From Actinoplanes sp. KI2 (GTDB lineage: Bacteria; Actinomycetota; Actinomycetes; Mycobacteriales; Micromonosporaceae): 64,000 bases of DNA. The notes beneath the pieces are model-generated. The model was not told the DNA's origin. It saw nothing but the letters and a program-made list of their open reading frames with translations, and ran no database searches. Shown here one piece after another: positions 41,763 through 49,565 of the stretch. The stretch's first letter is position 1. Each line of letters opens with the position of its first letter. Location of the stretch: assembly GCF_025630775.1 (NCBI RefSeq), contig NZ_JAOSZE010000030.1:62001-126000 (forward strand), written 5' to 3'. The translations under genes were made by a program, and so were the position numbers.

Positions 41763-42443
41763 CTACTGCGACCCTCCGACATTTTCCGGAAGCAGCCGTA
41801 CGCAGCAGCGCCCCGGCCGCGGATCGAGCACCGCCCGCATCCCGGTCTCGCCGGCCCCGTCCGCGACGCCGCGCAGCAGCTCGAGATTCACACCGCAGAC
41901 CAGCTCGGTGTGCCGCCGGGCGAGCCGGTGGAACGGGCAGTTGCGCAGGTACACCGCCCCGGCGTCGTCGCCGCCCGGCTCGTACCCGGCCGTCGCCAGC
42001 GCCGATCCCAGGTCGCCCGCCGCGGCGCCGATCGCGTGGCCCGCGTCGTATGCGGTCCGGCTCAGCACCTCGCGCACCTCGGCGCCGGTCGCGATCGAGT
42101 CGGACACCGCCGTGGCCAGCAGGTCGCCCACCACGTCGTAGTGCCGCTCCGGCACCGACACCGCCACCTCGTCGTCGGCCCGGCGGTAGAGCTTGGCCGG
42201 CCGGCCCGCGCCCGGCCCGCCGCGCCCGGGCGGCCGGCGGAACTCGAACTCCAGCAGCCCCTGCTCGGCCAGCCGGTCGAGGTGCAGGGCGGCGATCCGG
42301 CGGCTGACGCCGAGCGCCTCGGCCGCCGCGTCCCGCCCGACCGGTTCGCCCGAGGCCGCGACCAGGTCGAACACCGCCTTGCGCACCGGATCGTCGAGGG
42401 CGGCCAGGGCGGCGACACGGTCCGGGAACGAGCGAGGGGCCAT
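41763..42443 (-). CDS. SufR-like (COG2345) winged-helix regulator with Cys-rich C-terminus
   Basis: 226 residues from ATG 42443. The N-terminal winged helix is LAALDDPVRKAVFDLVAASGEPVGRDAAAEALGVSRRIAALHLDRLAEQGLLEFEF (about 10-65). The C-terminal ligand domain ends with YLRNCPFHRLARRHTELVCGVNLELL and RPGRCCVRL. These Cys/His residues are arranged as in SufR-type regulators, where they hold an iron-sulfur cluster; here they are a candidate metal or cluster site. The gene is divergent from the DoxX-like gene and probably represses it through the palindrome inside its promoter. Confidence 0.85.
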   Translation of the reverse strand: MAPRSFPDRVAALAALDDPVRKAVFDLVAASGEPVGRDAAAEALGVSRRIAALHLDRLAEQGLLEFEFRRPPGRGGPGAGRPAKLYRRADDEVAVSVPERHYDVVGDLLATAVSDSIATGAEVREVLSRTAYDAGHAIGAAAGDLGSALATAGYEPGGDDAGAVYLRNCPFHRLARRHTELVCGVNLELLRGVADGAGETGMRAVLDPRPGRCCVRLLPENVGGSQ

Positions 42444-42468
42444 GGAGCGAGTGTAAAGCACGAACATC

Positions 42469-42497
42469 TTGACTTTAGAGAGCCGGCTTTCTAACGT
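42469..42497 (+). promoter_or_regulatory. sigma-70 promoter with a 20-bp palindrome in its spacer
   Basis: TTGACT (42469-42474), 17 bases, TAACGT (42492-42497) point toward the DoxX-like gene. TTAGAGAGCCGGCTTTCTAA (42475-42494) is a 20-base palindrome with one mismatched pair and fills the spacer. A bound dimer would block RNA polymerase. A half-site-like TTTTAGAA follows near the ribosome binding site. The adjacent SufR-like regulator is the obvious candidate ligand. Confidence 0.8.
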
Positions 42498-42533
42498 ACG
42501 GAAAATGGGTTTTTAGAAGGACGGAGAAAGCTG

Positions 42534-42935
42534 ATGGCCACCGACACGCGGCTCGCCGCGATCCGCACCGCCACCCCGGCCCAGCAGGCGTTCATGCTGC
42601 TGCGCACGGTCTTCACGGTGGCGCCGATCCTGTTCGGACTGGACAAGTTCGCCAACCTGCTGACCGACTGGCCGGGATACCTCGCGCCCTGGGTCGACAA
42701 GCTGATCCCCGGTACGGCACAGCAGTTCATGTACGTCGTCGGCGTCCTCGAGATCATGGCCGGCATCCTGGTCGCCGTGCACCCGCGGATCGGCGCGGCG
42801 GTGGTCGCCCTGTGGCTGGCCGGCATCATCACCAACCTGCTGATCCTCGGCAACTACTACGACGTGGCCCTGCGCGACTTCGGACTGTTGGTCGCGGCGC
42901 TCGCTCTCAACCGGTTGGCCACACCGAACCGGTAG
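42534..42935 (+). CDS. DoxX-like integral membrane protein
   Basis: 133 residues, four membrane helices (about 20-38 RTVFTVAPILFGLDKFANL, 65-85, 88-108, 112-130). The pattern FMLLRTVFTVAPILFGLDKF with later GVLEIMAGILVAVHPRIGA matches DoxX/YphA-type membrane proteins often placed next to redox or thiol regulators. The enzymatic role is unknown. A purine-rich AGAAGGACGGAGAAAG precedes the ATG. It is divergently transcribed from the SufR-like regulator and has a well-formed promoter overlapped by a palindrome. Confidence 0.85.
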   Translation: MATDTRLAAIRTATPAQQAFMLLRTVFTVAPILFGLDKFANLLTDWPGYLAPWVDKLIPGTAQQFMYVVGVLEIMAGILVAVHPRIGAAVVALWLAGIITNLLILGNYYDVALRDFGLLVAALALNRLATPNR

Positions 42936-42974
42936 CGACGCCGATGGCGCGGGCCGCCGTCCGTCCACTAGCTT

Positions 42975-42987
42975 CTACATCTTGTAG
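42975..42987. promoter_or_regulatory. CTACA-N3-TGTAG inverted repeat ahead of the PadR-like gene
   Basis: CTACATCTTGTAG lies 15 bases before the GTG of the PadR-like gene and next to its ribosome binding site. PadR-family repressors commonly bind short inverted repeats of this kind near their own promoters, so autoregulation is plausible. Confidence 0.6.
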
Positions 42988-43001
42988 GAGTGGGAGGGGT
43001 C

Positions 43002-43574
43002 GTGACGGCGCTCGGGGACGTGCTGCTGGTGTTGCTGGCCGACCGTGGCGGCACGGCTCATGACATCCAGCGGCGGCACGCCGCCACCTTCGGGTCCGAT
43101 CAGAGCGTCGACATCGCCCGGGTGACCTGGACGCTGACCCGGCAGGAACGGCTCGGGCTGGTGCGCTCGGCGGCCTCGCCCGCGCACCCGCGGCAACGAC
43201 ACTGGGAGCCGACCGAGGAGGGCAGCCGGCGGCAGCGCATGTGGATGCTGCGGATGCCGGCCGACTTCAGCGCCGAGGACGTGCGCACCCGGGTGTTGCT
43301 GGCGATCGAGGCGACCGACCGGGCCACCTTCGAGATGGTCCTGTCGGTCTGCCTGGCGCAGATCGAGCTGACCCGCCTGCGAGCCGGCCCGGGGCCGCCC
43401 GACGCTGCGCTCACCGCGGAGGCGGCCCGGGCCGAACTGGCCGACGCGGGGCTCGCCGCCGAGGTCACCTGGCTGCAAACTCTGCGCCTGCGCCGGCGCG
43501 AACGGGACCGCGAGCGCGAGCGGGAACTGACCGAGGCGACGCACGCCGAGCCCGCCACCGGCGGACCGGCCTGA
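43002..43574 (+). CDS. PadR-like transcriptional regulator
   Basis: 190 residues from GTG 43002, with GGAGGGG 2-3 bases upstream; an in-frame GTG at 42990 is less likely. The N-terminal winged helix (VTALGDVLLVLLADRGGTAHDIQRRHAATFG ... VTWTLTRQERLGLVRS ... HWEPTEEGSRR) resembles PadR. The second half is a long helical, probably coiled-coil, dimerisation segment ending in RLRRRERDRERERELTEA. The N-terminal match is weaker than in typical PadR proteins, lacking the usual GYEI motif. It converges on the diguanylate cyclase gene with a single base between the stops. Confidence 0.75.
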   Translation: MTALGDVLLVLLADRGGTAHDIQRRHAATFGSDQSVDIARVTWTLTRQERLGLVRSAASPAHPRQRHWEPTEEGSRRQRMWMLRMPADFSAEDVRTRVLLAIEATDRATFEMVLSVCLAQIELTRLRAGPGPPDAALTAEAARAELADAGLAAEVTWLQTLRLRRRERDRERERELTEATHAEPATGGPA

Positions 43575-43575
43575 G

Positions 43576-45012
43576 TCAGTTCAGCGCGGGCTCCCGATCG
43601 GCGGTGCGGTGGGCGGCCTTCTGTTCGTACATCGCCGCGTCGGCCCGGCCGATCAGCGCGTCCCGGTCGAGCCCGGAACCACGGCGTACGCTCGCCGCGC
43701 CCGCCGACACCCCCACCCGTACCGAGGTCGCACCCATCTCGATCGGCAGGCCCACCACCTCGGCGGCCCGGGACGGCAGGTCGCCGGGACCGCCGGAGCA
43801 ACGCAGCACCAGGAACTCGTCGCCGCCGATCCGCCCCACGACGTCGTCCGGACCGACCGCGCCGGTCAGCCGGGATGCCACCGTACGCAGCACCGCGTCA
43901 CCGGCCTGATGCCCGTGCCGGTCGTTGATCGGCTTGAACCCGTCCAGGTCGAGCAGCAGGACGGTCACCTCGTCGAGCTCGCCGCGCTCCAGCGCCGCCA
44001 GCGCCCGGTCGATCTCGGCCACCACGTGCCGCCGGTTGTGCAGGCCGGTCAGCTCGTCGTGGTGCGCGTAGTGGGCCAGGGTCCGCTCGGCCCGGCTGCG
44101 CAGCAGCGACATCTGCCGCAGCCGCAACAGCACCAGCGGCACGGCCAGCATGGTCCCGACCGGCAGCAGCACCGCGGCCGTCGCGTCGCCGCGCATCAAC
44201 TGGATCGCCGCGATCAGCGGGTTGGCGCAGAGGGCGGCGCCCATCCAGAGCAGCGGCGGATTCCCGGTCACCTCGCGACCGGGCCGGTCCGGGTTCGTGA
44301 TCATCGGCGCGGCCGGGTGCGCCGCGGAGGCCGCGATCGCCAGGTACGCGATCATCAGCAGCACCGCCGTGCCCACCGCACTGCCGTGCGAGCCGGTGAG
44401 CACCGCGCTGACGTGCCCGCCGAGCGTGGCCGCGCTGCACACCATCATGTACGCGATCGGCCCGCGCGCCCGGGTGGCCCGCCGCCGGATCCGTACGAGG
44501 CAACCGAGCACCGCGGCCAGCATGGCGACGTCGGCCAGGAACAGCATCTCGCCGCGCGGGGTGGCCGCCCCGGTGAGCCGCGGCGCGATCAGCCAGACCC
44601 AGGCCGGCCCGGCCACGCACACTCCGAACAGCGCCGCGTCGAGCAGCCCCGCGAAGTCGTTGGCGCCGTGTTTGCGCAGCACACCGCCGGCGCCGGCCAG
44701 GAAGAGCAGGTGCGCGGCGGCGATCGCGAAGTCGGCAGCCCGGCCCTCGGCCCGGCCGTAGTGGTGGCCGGACACCCAGTCCGACCAGATCGCCGTGCTG
44801 ACCGTGAGCAGCACCAGGCCGGCGGTCGCGGTCATCCAGGGGCGGCGGTCGGGCAGATGGCCGGTCGCGAGTGCCCCGGCGAACGTGGCGATCGGAACGA
44901 GGGTGACCAGCAAGTAGATCAGAGGGCGCAGGTGCGGACCCGAGATCGCGTACGCGATGCCGGCCGTCGCCGCGGTCAGCAGAAAGCCCGCATGCACCGC
45001 CCGCCTGGTCAT
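43576..45012 (-). CDS. membrane diguanylate cyclase (GGDEF)
   Basis: 478 residues. About eight membrane helices cover residues 5-300, without a named sensor domain. The GGDEF domain (about 315-478) has YAHHDELTGLHNRRHVVAEI and LLLDLDGFKPINDRHGHQAGD. The active-site loop is intact: VGRIGGDEFLVL (GGDEF near 395-399). The RxxD inhibitory motif is absent (Gly at the Arg position). It should make c-di-GMP from two GTP at the membrane. GGGGAGAGGG precedes the ATG. It lies 59 bases behind a single-domain response regulator on the same strand, probably one transcript. Confidence 0.92.
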   Translation of the reverse strand: MTRRAVHAGFLLTAATAGIAYAISGPHLRPLIYLLVTLVPIATFAGALATGHLPDRRPWMTATAGLVLLTVSTAIWSDWVSGHHYGRAEGRAADFAIAAAHLLFLAGAGGVLRKHGANDFAGLLDAALFGVCVAGPAWVWLIAPRLTGAATPRGEMLFLADVAMLAAVLGCLVRIRRRATRARGPIAYMMVCSAATLGGHVSAVLTGSHGSAVGTAVLLMIAYLAIAASAAHPAAPMITNPDRPGREVTGNPPLLWMGAALCANPLIAAIQLMRGDATAAVLLPVGTMLAVPLVLLRLRQMSLLRSRAERTLAHYAHHDELTGLHNRRHVVAEIDRALAALERGELDEVTVLLLDLDGFKPINDRHGHQAGDAVLRTVASRLTGAVGPDDVVGRIGGDEFLVLRCSGGPGDLPSRAAEVVGLPIEMGATSVRVGVSAGAASVRRGSGLDRDALIGRADAAMYEQKAAHRTADREPALN

Positions 45013-45071
45013 CCCTCTCCCCTCACCGGAACGCCTGCACATCGGCGCGGGCGGACGCGGGTTGAGGAGAT

Positions 45072-45446
45072 TCAGGTTCGAGCCCTGCTCAGCAGCGACT
45101 GGATGCGGGAGACGAGCTCGCGCGGGCTGAACGGTTTGGTCACGTAGTCGTCGGCGCCGGCGCTGAACCCGCCCTCGACGTCCTGCTCCTGCACCCGGGC
45201 GGTGAGCATGATGATCAGCATGCCGGCCGTGGCGCGGTCGGCGCGCAGCATCCGGCACACCTCGATCCCGGAGAGCCCGGGCATCGAGACGTCCAGCACG
45301 GCGAGGGTGGGCAACCGGGCGCGGGCCTGTTCGAGGGCCGTCTGCCCGTCCTCGACCGCGATCACCTCGAGCCCGGCCTGCTCGAGCTTGAACGCCACCA
45401 GGTCACGGATGTCGGCGTCGTCGTCGGCGACCAGCACCACGGTCAC
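45072..45446 (-). CDS. single-domain response regulator (CheY-like)
   Basis: 124 residues from GTG, with GAGGAG 6 bases upstream. Only a receiver domain is present: acidic pair VADDDADI, phospho-acceptor Asp in LAVLDVSMPGLSG (about residue 53), Thr in IIMLTARVQ and Lys in VTKPFSPREL. There is no output domain, so it must act by protein contact. The next gene on the strand is a membrane diguanylate cyclase, making control of c-di-GMP output a reasonable guess. No kinase gene is adjacent. Confidence 0.9.
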   Translation of the reverse strand: MTVVLVADDDADIRDLVAFKLEQAGLEVIAVEDGQTALEQARARLPTLAVLDVSMPGLSGIEVCRMLRADRATAGMLIIMLTARVQEQDVEGGFSAGADDYVTKPFSPRELVSRIQSLLSRART

Positions 45447-45642
45447 GGCTACTCCTCGGTCGATAGCACCCTTCCATGCACCATATCGCCTTATTTCAGC
45501 CTTTCGCGGCCTGTCCGCGAATGCCGGGGCAACCCAGCTGCAACCTCTCCGCATCGCCGTTGCAGCTCCGGCCCGGTGTCCTGCTTCTCAGCACTGATGA
45601 ATGCATCACACCGAAGCCACTACCCACCGGTTGGAGGATCCG

Positions 45643-45873
45643 ATGACCGCGATGATCGACGACATCCGCACCGAAGCACTCTTCGTATCGGACCTGCAGT
45701 CTTCCCAGCATCCGACGGCCGAGCTGATCCGCGCGGTGGTGAGCGCGATGGTCGACCGGCTCGGCGAGGCCCGCTGCGCCGAACTGGTGGCTCAGGAGTT
45801 CGGCGAGCACCCCGACTGCGCCCTGCCCCGGATGCAGTGGGCACGCTCCGCGATCCAGATCGCCTTCTCCTGA
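45643..45873 (+). CDS. small conserved hypothetical protein
   Basis: 76 residues from ATG 45643 with GGAGG 6 bases upstream; an ATG at 45601 is in frame but without ribosome binding site. The sequence (LIRAVVSAMVDRLGEARCAELVAQEFGEHPDCALPRMQWARSAI) looks like a compact helical protein typical of small actinobacterial genes. No function is known. It ends 62 bases before the tryptophan leader peptide and is probably a separate transcription unit. Confidence 0.72.
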   Translation: MTAMIDDIRTEALFVSDLQSSQHPTAELIRAVVSAMVDRLGEARCAELVAQEFGEHPDCALPRMQWARSAIQIAFS

Positions 45874-45935
45874 AGCATGAAGCCTGGCGCGTGGCGGGGT
45901 GGCGCCGCAGCCGCCCCGCCCCTTAGGCTCCTGGC

Positions 45936-45998
45936 ATGCACGCGCGATTGAGCATGTGGTGGCCCGCCTCACCGGCGGCCACACTCCCCCGCGCGTAA
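45936..45998 (+). CDS. trpL: tryptophan leader peptide
   Basis: 20 residues, MHARLSMWWPASPAATLPRA, with two adjacent Trp codons (TGG TGG at 45957-45962). It precedes an attenuator hairpin and the anthranilate synthase gene. Ribosome stalling at the Trp codons when charged tRNA-Trp is scarce would favour the antiterminator. There is no Shine-Dalgarno; TAGGCT (45924-45929) ends 6 bases before the ATG, so the mRNA may be leaderless. Confidence 0.88.
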   Translation: MHARLSMWWPASPAATLPRA

Positions 45999-46031
45999 CC
46001 CACACCGCGGCCGCCTCCCCGAGGCGGCCGC
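45957..46031 (+). promoter_or_regulatory. transcription attenuator of the trp gene
   Basis: Three alternative pairings are visible. Segment 1 (about 45959-45968, over the Trp codons) can pair with segment 2 (45974-45982). Segment 2 GGCGGCC (45974-45980) is complementary to GGCCGCC in segment 3 (46009-46015). Segment 3 GCGGCCGCCT (46007-46016) pairs perfectly with segment 4 AGGCGGCCGC (46022-46031) around CCCCG as the terminator. The T-tract is missing, as is common in actinobacteria. Confidence 0.85.
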
Positions 46032-46088
46032 TCTCGTGTGATGGCCCTCCGCCTCGGCCGGCAGCCCCAGCCCAGGAAGAGGACAGCC

Positions 46089-47906
46089 ATGCAGCCCTTC
46101 GCCCTGCTCCACCGGGACGGCGCCGACCACGTCGAGGTGCTCACCGGGGACGTGCTCACCGTCCGTACGCTCGACGAGATCCCGCTGGTCAAAGACCGAC
46201 CGACCCTCGCGGTGATCCCCTATCGGCAGATCGCCGAGCGCGGCTTCGACTGCGTCGACGACGGCGTCCCGCTGGAATGCCTCCTCGTCGACTCGCGAAC
46301 CACCGCGCCGCTCGCCGATTTCCCGGCCGGCCCGCTGCGGCTTCGCCCGGGCGGGTTCGACCTGTCCGACGAGGAGTACGGCGAGATCGTCGAGACCGTC
46401 CTGCGCGACGAGATCGGTCACGGCGAGGGCGCCAACTTCGTGATCCACCGCGTCTACCAGGCCACGGTCGACGGCGACCCGGTGGCCGCCGCCAGGGCCG
46501 CGTTCGGCCGCCTGCTCGCCGCCGAGCAGGGCACCTACTGGACGTTCCTGGTGCACACCGGCAGCCGTACGCTGGTCGGCGCCACCCCCGAGCGGCACGT
46601 CAGCGTCGCCGACGGGATCACCATGATGAACCCGATCAGCGGCACGTTCCGGCACGGCTCGGGTCGCCTGATCGACTTCCTCGCCGACCCCAAGGAGGTC
46701 GAGGAGCTCTACATGGTGCTCGACGAGGAGCTGAAGATGATGGCTACCGTCGCCGAGCACGGCGGCCAGGTCGCCGGCCCGTACCTCAAGCAGATGGCGC
46801 ACCTGACCCACACCGAGTACCTGCTGGCCGGCCGCGGCTCGCTGGACGTGCGCGAGGTGCTGCGCGAGACGATGTTCGCGCCGACCGTGACCGGCAGCCC
46901 GATCGAGAACGCCTGCCGGGTGATCGCCCGCCACGAGCGCCGGGGCCGCCGCTACTACGCCGGTGTGCTGGCCCTGCTCGACCACGACGACCAGGGCCGG
47001 CAGTCGCTGGACGCGCCGATCCTGATCCGCACCGCCGAGATCACCCCGGACGGCACGCTGCGGGTGCCGGTCGGCGCCACCCTGGTGCGGCATTCCACCG
47101 CCGCCGGGGAGGTGGCCGAGACGCACACCAAAGCGGCGGGGATCCTGGCCGCTCTCGGCGCGTCCGGGCACGCTGCCGCGCCCGTACGCCCGGAAGCGGA
47201 GTCGCCGGAGATCCGCGCGGCACTGGCCGCGCGCAACGACCACCTGGCGCGATTCTGGCTCGACTCCCGCGAGCCCGGCGCGCTCACCGTGCCCGCACTG
47301 GCCGGCCGGACCGCGCTGATCGTCGACGGCGAGGACACCTTCACCGCGATGCTCGCCCACCAGCTCAAGGCGCTCGGCCTGCGGGTCACGGTCGTGCCGT
47401 GGCAGTCGGCCGTCGCCCGCACCCCGATCGAGCCCGACCTGGTCGTGGTCGGCCCCGGCCCGGGCGACCCGGACGACCTGGCCGACCCGAAGATGGCGGC
47501 GATGCGCGACCTGGTCGCCGACCTGCTCGCCGCCCGCCGCCCGGTGCTCGGCGTCTGCCTGGGCCACGAGATCCTGGCCGTGCTGCTCGGGCTGCGGATG
47601 CACCGGCGGGACTCGCCGTACCAGGGGCTGGCCCGCGACGTCGAGGTCTTCGGGCGGGAGCGCCGGGTCGGCTTCTACTCCAGCTTCGCCGCGGTGGCCG
47701 ACGCCGACCGGATCGACTCGCCGTGCGGCCCGGTGGAGATCTCCCGCGACCCGGCCGACGGCACGGTGCACGCGCTGCGCGGGCACGGCTTCGCCGGGGT
47801 GCAGTTCCACCCCGAGTCGGTGCTGAGCCGGGACGGCGTGGCCATCCTCGCCGAGCTGCTGCCGATAGTGACGGCGGGCGCGATTAGCCCAGCCACGAAC
47901 GGGTAG
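46089..47906 (+). CDS. trpE: fused anthranilate synthase, PhzE-like (TrpE plus glutamine amidotransferase)
   Basis: 605 residues. The chorismate-binding domain (1 to about 400) has IPYRQIAERGFDCVDDG, TYWTFLVHTGSRTLVGATPERH, MNPISGTFR, DEELKMMA and RETMFAPTVTGSPIENACRVI. The C-terminal class I amidotransferase starts at ALIVDGEDTFTAMLAHQLKALGL; its nucleophile Cys is in PVLGVCLGHEILAVLLG and His in VQFHPESVL. It should convert chorismate and glutamine to anthranilate. Overall it is closer to phenazine PhzE than to E. coli TrpE, but there are no phenazine genes nearby. The Trp leader argues for tryptophan synthesis. AAGAGGAC precedes the ATG. Confidence 0.9.
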   Translation: MQPFALLHRDGADHVEVLTGDVLTVRTLDEIPLVKDRPTLAVIPYRQIAERGFDCVDDGVPLECLLVDSRTTAPLADFPAGPLRLRPGGFDLSDEEYGEIVETVLRDEIGHGEGANFVIHRVYQATVDGDPVAAARAAFGRLLAAEQGTYWTFLVHTGSRTLVGATPERHVSVADGITMMNPISGTFRHGSGRLIDFLADPKEVEELYMVLDEELKMMATVAEHGGQVAGPYLKQMAHLTHTEYLLAGRGSLDVREVLRETMFAPTVTGSPIENACRVIARHERRGRRYYAGVLALLDHDDQGRQSLDAPILIRTAEITPDGTLRVPVGATLVRHSTAAGEVAETHTKAAGILAALGASGHAAAPVRPEAESPEIRAALAARNDHLARFWLDSREPGALTVPALAGRTALIVDGEDTFTAMLAHQLKALGLRVTVVPWQSAVARTPIEPDLVVVGPGPGDPDDLADPKMAAMRDLVADLLAARRPVLGVCLGHEILAVLLGLRMHRRDSPYQGLARDVEVFGRERRVGFYSSFAAVADADRIDSPCGPVEISRDPADGTVHALRGHGFAGVQFHPESVLSRDGVAILAELLPIVTAGAISPATNG

Positions 47907-47917
47907 CGAAGGAACAA

Positions 47918-48022
47918 CCGGTGGTTCAAGAGGATCGAGAGCCTCCGCTTGGACCACCGGCCCGCCGCGGCCGACCCCTGCGGAGTTTCCGGCGCGACGC
48001 GGATGGGTATCCGCGTCGCGCC
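47918..48022 (+). terminator. two consecutive strong hairpins after the anthranilate synthase gene
   Basis: Hairpin one pairs 47918-47930 with 47948-47960 (13 pairs including one G-U, 17-base loop). Hairpin two pairs GGCGCGACGCGGAT (47991-48004) with ATCCGCGTCGCGCC (48009-48022), a perfect 14-base stem with a GGGT tetraloop. The second lies 22 bases before the next ATG, so it could also affect that gene. Confidence 0.78.
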
Positions 48023-48043
48023 GTCCTACGAAGAGGGGGAACG

Positions 48044-48325
48044 ATGGCGGAGCCGCAGGTGACGTTGGACGCGACCAGCCTCAGCCCGGTCGAGGAGAAG
48101 CTGCGCGAGCCCCTGCAGGAACAGCTGACGTCGGCGCTGCGGGCCGCGACCGAGACGACCAGGCAGGCGTACGCCGGGGAGCCGGTCGACGAGGTCGCGG
48201 CGGTCCTGCTGCGGCGTACCAAATCGGGCCTGCACCCCGACATCGCCGACGGGTTCCACCCGGACCCGGCCCAGCTGCGCCAGGTCGCCGAGACGATCGT
48301 CGCCGAGGCCCGCCCCCGCGACTAG
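48044..48325 (+). CDS. small conserved hypothetical protein
   Basis: 93 residues from ATG 48044 with GAGGGGGA upstream. The sequence (LSPVEEKLREPLQEQLTSALRAATETTRQAYAGEPVDEVAAVLLRRTKSGLHPDIADGFHPDPAQLRQVAETI) appears fully helical with a conserved-looking G-x-HPDIADGF segment. No family function is known to me. It is preceded by a strong terminator hairpin, so it needs its own promoter or read-through. It converges with the operon ending at 48328 with two bases between the stops. Confidence 0.68.
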   Translation: MAEPQVTLDATSLSPVEEKLREPLQEQLTSALRAATETTRQAYAGEPVDEVAAVLLRRTKSGLHPDIADGFHPDPAQLRQVAETIVAEARPRD

Positions 48326-48327
48326 CC

Positions 48328-48735
48328 TCAGCCGAGCAGTTTGGTGAGCGCATCCCGGGCCGCCGCCGAGCTGCCGGCCAGCCTCGACAGCAACCCGGCC
48401 AGCGCGACCAGCCAGTCGTCCACGCCGACCGTGCTGCGCTTGATGGTCACGCCGCGGACGATCTGGTGTACCTCGGCGTGCACGCCGTGCGTCTCCTGCC
48501 TCAGCAGCAGCATCTCGTCGGGCGTCCGGATGGTCAGCGCCACCGGCGTGCCCGGCCGCCCGTTCATCCGGTCGGCCAGCGAGCGTTTGCGCTCCACCTC
48601 GACCATCTCGGGCGGCAGCGCGTCGCCGAGGACCGTGGTCAGCACCCGGGTGTACGACTCGACGTCGGCACGGTCGGCGCGCAGGGCGGCGGCGATCAGA
48701 TGAAGGTCCCCCATGGGACCCAGACCGGCGGTCAT
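48328..48735 (-). CDS. hypothetical protein, last gene of YbjQ operon
   Basis: 135 residues. Middle region LHLIAAALRADRADVESYTRVLTTVLGDALPPEMVEVERKRSLADRMNGRPGTPVALTIRTPDEMLLLRQ, then EVHQIVRGVTIKRSTVGVDDWLVALAGLL. I do not recognise the family. The regular alternation suggests a small alpha/beta protein. The ATG overlaps the preceding stop (ATGA), so it is translated together with the two YbjQ-domain genes and probably works with them. Confidence 0.72.
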   Translation of the reverse strand: MTAGLGPMGDLHLIAAALRADRADVESYTRVLTTVLGDALPPEMVEVERKRSLADRMNGRPGTPVALTIRTPDEMLLLRQETHGVHAEVHQIVRGVTIKRSTVGVDDWLVALAGLLSRLAGSSAAARDALTKLLG

Positions 48736-49565
48736 CGGTCGGTCAACGGCAGCACGAGCTGCGGTTTGGCGATGACGTGGTCGGCGCGCAGCGGGCGCAC
48801 GGCCGTGCCGATCGCGAAGAACTCGGTGGTGTGCCCGCCCCAGCGGTGCGAGTTGGAGAGCATCTGCACGCCGACGATGCCCTCGGCGCCGAGCTGTTCC
48901 GCCTCCGCCTGCATGCGGCTCATCGCCAGCTCGCGGGCGTCGTACAGGGCCTCGGTGTACTGCGGGATCTCGACGTTCTGCCCGATGTTGCCCATCGCCT
49001 GCCAGAACCGCTGGTGTGCGATGTGGTAGACGCAGGTGCCCATGGTCATGCCGAGCGGGGCGTAGCCGGCCTGGATCAGCGTCCAGAAGTCCTGCCCGGA
49101 CAGGTCGCTGGTGAACGGCTGGTGGTGCCGGTTGCGCCAGGTGCCGCCCGAGTCGGGCGGCGAGTCGGCCTTGACCGCGGTGCCGATCGCGATGAACTCG
49201 GCCAGCTCGGAGCCGAACTCCTTGAACTCGATGTCCAGCCGCACCCCGACGATGCCGTCGGCGCCGAGCGCGTCGGCCTCGGCCTCCATCCGGGTCATCG
49301 CCAGTTCCCGGGCGTGGTACATCGCCTGGGAGAGCTGGTCGAGCTCGCGGTTCTGGCTCCATCGGCCGAACTGGATGCCGACGTGGTAGATGCTCGAGCC
49401 GAGCACCAGGCCGAGCGGCCGGAAACCGGCCTCGCGGACCAGCAGGAACTCGTTGACGCTCAGGTCGGAGGTGAACAGGCTGGTCGACTGCCCGGGCCGC
49501 ATCTGCGCCAGCCGGCGCATGGCATCGTCGGGTACGCCGGAGACGGCGGGGGTGTTCACGGTCAT
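48732..49565 (-). CDS. tandem YbjQ/UPF0145 (heavy-metal-binding-like) domain protein
   Basis: 277 residues containing two copies of the YbjQ domain. The first spans residues about 30-130 (TSDLSVNEFLLVREAGFRPLGLVLGSSIYHVG ... ELAMTRMEAEADALGADGIVGVRLD ... FIAIGTAV). The second spans 150-265 (TSDLSGQDFWTLIQAGYAPLGMTMGTCVYHI ... ELAMSRMQAEAEQLGAEGIVGVQM ... FFAIGTAV). YbjQ forms ring oligomers; its function is not established. The ATG overlaps the upstream stop as ATGA. Confidence 0.87.
   Translation of the reverse strand: MTVNTPAVSGVPDDAMRRLAQMRPGQSTSLFTSDLSVNEFLLVREAGFRPLGLVLGSSIYHVGIQFGRWSQNRELDQLSQAMYHARELAMTRMEAEADALGADGIVGVRLDIEFKEFGSELAEFIAIGTAVKADSPPDSGGTWRNRHHQPFTSDLSGQDFWTLIQAGYAPLGMTMGTCVYHIAHQRFWQAMGNIGQNVEIPQYTEALYDARELAMSRMQAEAEQLGAEGIVGVQMLSNSHRWGGHTTEFFAIGTAVRPLRADHVIAKPQLVLPLTDR

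Noticed and set aside
46089..47906. Part of a phenazine cluster
   Set aside because: The enzyme is PhzE-like, but no phzB, phzD, phzF or phzG gene is nearby, and a tryptophan leader precedes it.
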